From contig JAJDJB010000010.1 in NCBI GenBank assembly GCA_030266985.1, positions 1 to 41,896 on the forward strand: a stretch of DNA of 41,896 bases, read 5' to 3'. The DNA is from Synergistaceae bacterium OttesenSCG-928-D05 (GTDB taxonomy: Bacteria > Synergistota > Synergistia > Synergistales > Synergistaceae). Below the pieces are notes generated by a model, which made no database searches, was not told where the DNA came from, and saw only the letters and a program-made list of their open reading frames with translations. The translations under genes and the position numbers were made by a program. Within the stretch, counting starts at the first letter, position 1. Each line of letters starts with the position of its first letter. Positions 40,743 to 41,896 of the stretch are shown in pieces.

Positions 40743-41896
40743 ATGTATCTGAAAGACGAGAACCTGATTTGGATCGGAAAGGGCGACGAGAAAATTTACC
40801 TGCTCCCGCAGATGGCCAACCGCCACGGACTCATCACGGGCGCCACGGGAACGGGAAAAACCATCACGCTCAAGGTCCTGGCGGAAGCTTTCAGCGACAT
40901 GGGGGTTCCCGTGTTCCTGGCGGACATCAAAGGCGACGTATCCGGCACCTGCATGCCCGGCGAGCCGAACAAAAACGTGGACGGCCGCGTCCAGCAGCTT
41001 GGAATCGACGGTTTTTCCTACAAAGCGTTTCCCGTCCGCTTCTTCGACATCTACGGCGAAAAAGGCATCCCCGTCCGCACCACCATCTCCGACATGGGGC
41101 CGACGCTGCTCGCGCGAATCCTGGGTCTCAACGACACACAGGAGGGCGTTCTCGGCATCGTCTTTAAAATAGCGGACGACAGCGGACTGCTCCTGATCGA
41201 CATCAAAGACCTGCAGGCGATGCTCCAGTACGCCGCCGACAACAAAGACCGCTTCCAGACGGCATACGGCAACATCGCGACGCAGACCGTGGGCGCCATC
41301 CAGCGCGCGCTCGTCAATTTGCAGACGAGCGGCGGTGATATCTTCTTCGGCGAACCGGCGCTCGACATCAAAGACTGGATCGTACAGGACGACATGGGGC
41401 ACGGCATCATCAATCTTCTTTACTGCGTGAAACTCATCAACTCCCCGCAGCTGTACTCCACATTCCTGCTCTGGATGCTCTCCGAACTGTACGAGACGCT
41501 GCCGGAAGCGGGCGACCTCACAAAACCGAAAATGGTCTTCTTCTTCGACGAAGCGCACCTTCTCTTCAACGAAGCGCCCAAAGCGCTCCTCCAGAAGGTC
41601 GAGCAAGTCGCGCGCCTCATCCGCTCAAAAGGAGTAGGCATCTACTTCATCACACAGTCGCCGGGAGACATCCCCGACACCGTACTTGCGCAGCTCGGCA
41701 ACAAAATCCAGCACGCGCTCCGCGCATATACGCCGAAAGAACAAAAAGTGGTCCGTGCCGCCGCGCAATCCTTCCGCGCCAATCCGGCCTTTGACACCGA
41801 AACCGTCATCAGCGAACTCGGCACCGGCGAAGCCCTGATCTCCACGCTCGACGCAAAAGGCGCGCCGAACGTCGTGCAGCGCGCGTTCGTCCTGCC
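40743..41896 (+). CDS. HerA/DUF853-type ATPase (YjgR-like), truncated by the window edge
   Basis: The frame begins at ATG 40743 (AGGAGGGG five bases upstream) and is still open at the last base, giving 384 visible residues. Walker A is [12 protein letters not shown], Walker B is [12 protein letters not shown], with FLADIKGD and the arginine-finger-like [16 protein letters not shown]. These match the DUF853/HerA-FtsK-like ATPases such as E. coli YjgR (about 500 residues), so roughly the last quarter is missing. HerA relatives are hexameric DNA translocases; the role of the YjgR group is not established. It has its own promoter. Confidence 0.9.
   Translation, partial: MYLKDENLIWIGKGDEKIYLLPQMANRHGLITGATGTGKTITLKVLAEAFSDMGVPVFLADIKGDVSGTCMPGEPNKNVDGRVQQLGIDGFSYKAFPVRFFDIYGEKGIPVRTTISDMGPTLLARILGLNDTQEGVLGIVFKIADDSGLLLIDIKDLQAMLQYAADNKDRFQTAYGNIATQTVGAIQRALVNLQTSGGDIFFGEPALDIKDWIVQDDMGHGIINLLYCVKLINSPQLYSTFLLWMLSELYETLPEAGDLTKPKMVFFFDEAHLLFNEAPKALLQKVEQVARLIRSKGVGIYFITQSPGDIPDTVLAQLGNKIQHALRAYTPKEQKVVRAAAQSFRANPAFDTETVISELGTGEALISTLDAKGAPNVVQRAFVL

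Overview
The window looks like chromosomal DNA of a Synergistota (Synergistetes) bacterium, probably a Synergistaceae member related to Cloacibacillus or Synergistes. This is inferred from gene content; no search could be run. Three things point there. A secreted protein (34170-35480) ends in what looks like the Synergist-CTERM sorting signal (Ser-rich stretch, Cys-Asn-Ala-Gly, hydrophobic segment, Arg/Lys tail). The cell is diderm, with a TonB-dependent receptor and TonB/ExbB/ExbD. The metabolism suits a peptide and amino-acid fermenter: oligoendopeptidase F, AzlCD, several PLP enzymes, carbamate kinase and a giant 2-hydroxyacyl-CoA dehydratase activase-type protein.

Layout. 0-3 kb: the end of a helix-turn-helix protein, a GNAT gene abutting a remnant of an HMG-CoA lyase gene, a cysteine-rich DUF3795-type protein and azlCD. 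3-8 kb: a Mop-type molybdenum hydroxylase behind a promoter, a TTGCAAC dyad and a probable molybdenum-cofactor riboswitch, then a cupin gene and an aminotransferase. 8-12 kb: a nitrilase-family amidase, an overlooked 46-codon gene with its own promoter and terminator, gpt, and an exported adenosine-deaminase-like protein. 12-16.5 kb: the 1405-residue activase. 16.5-20.4 kb: a small cysteine-rich protein, a DUF3006 plus metallo-beta-lactamase-fold pair, an AEC permease and carbamate kinase. 20.8-26.1 kb: pepF, two tandem MalY/PatB C-S lyases and an FAH-family hydrolase.

26.4-35.5 kb is a cobamide (vitamin B12) uptake island. One cobalamin riboswitch precedes a tightly overlapping operon (btuF-btuD-btuC, a probable cobamide-remodelling gene cbiR, exbB-exbD-tonB). 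A second precedes a TonB-dependent receptor and the Synergist-CTERM protein, which may be a cell-surface cobamide-capture protein. 35.6-37.6 kb holds xdhC and a molybdopterin-binding protein gene, probably serving the Mop-type enzyme 30 kb away; the two promoters share a very similar dyad. The window ends with an amidohydrolase, an unrecognised 389-residue protein and a truncated HerA/DUF853 ATPase gene.

The most unusual signal is a pair of non-coding elements of about 128 bp (16396-16524 and 26087-26214). Each begins on the stop codon of the preceding gene. They share single-stranded motifs and an apical hairpin, and their stems keep pairing although the bases differ. This looks like a structured-RNA or structured-repeat family that I cannot match to anything known.
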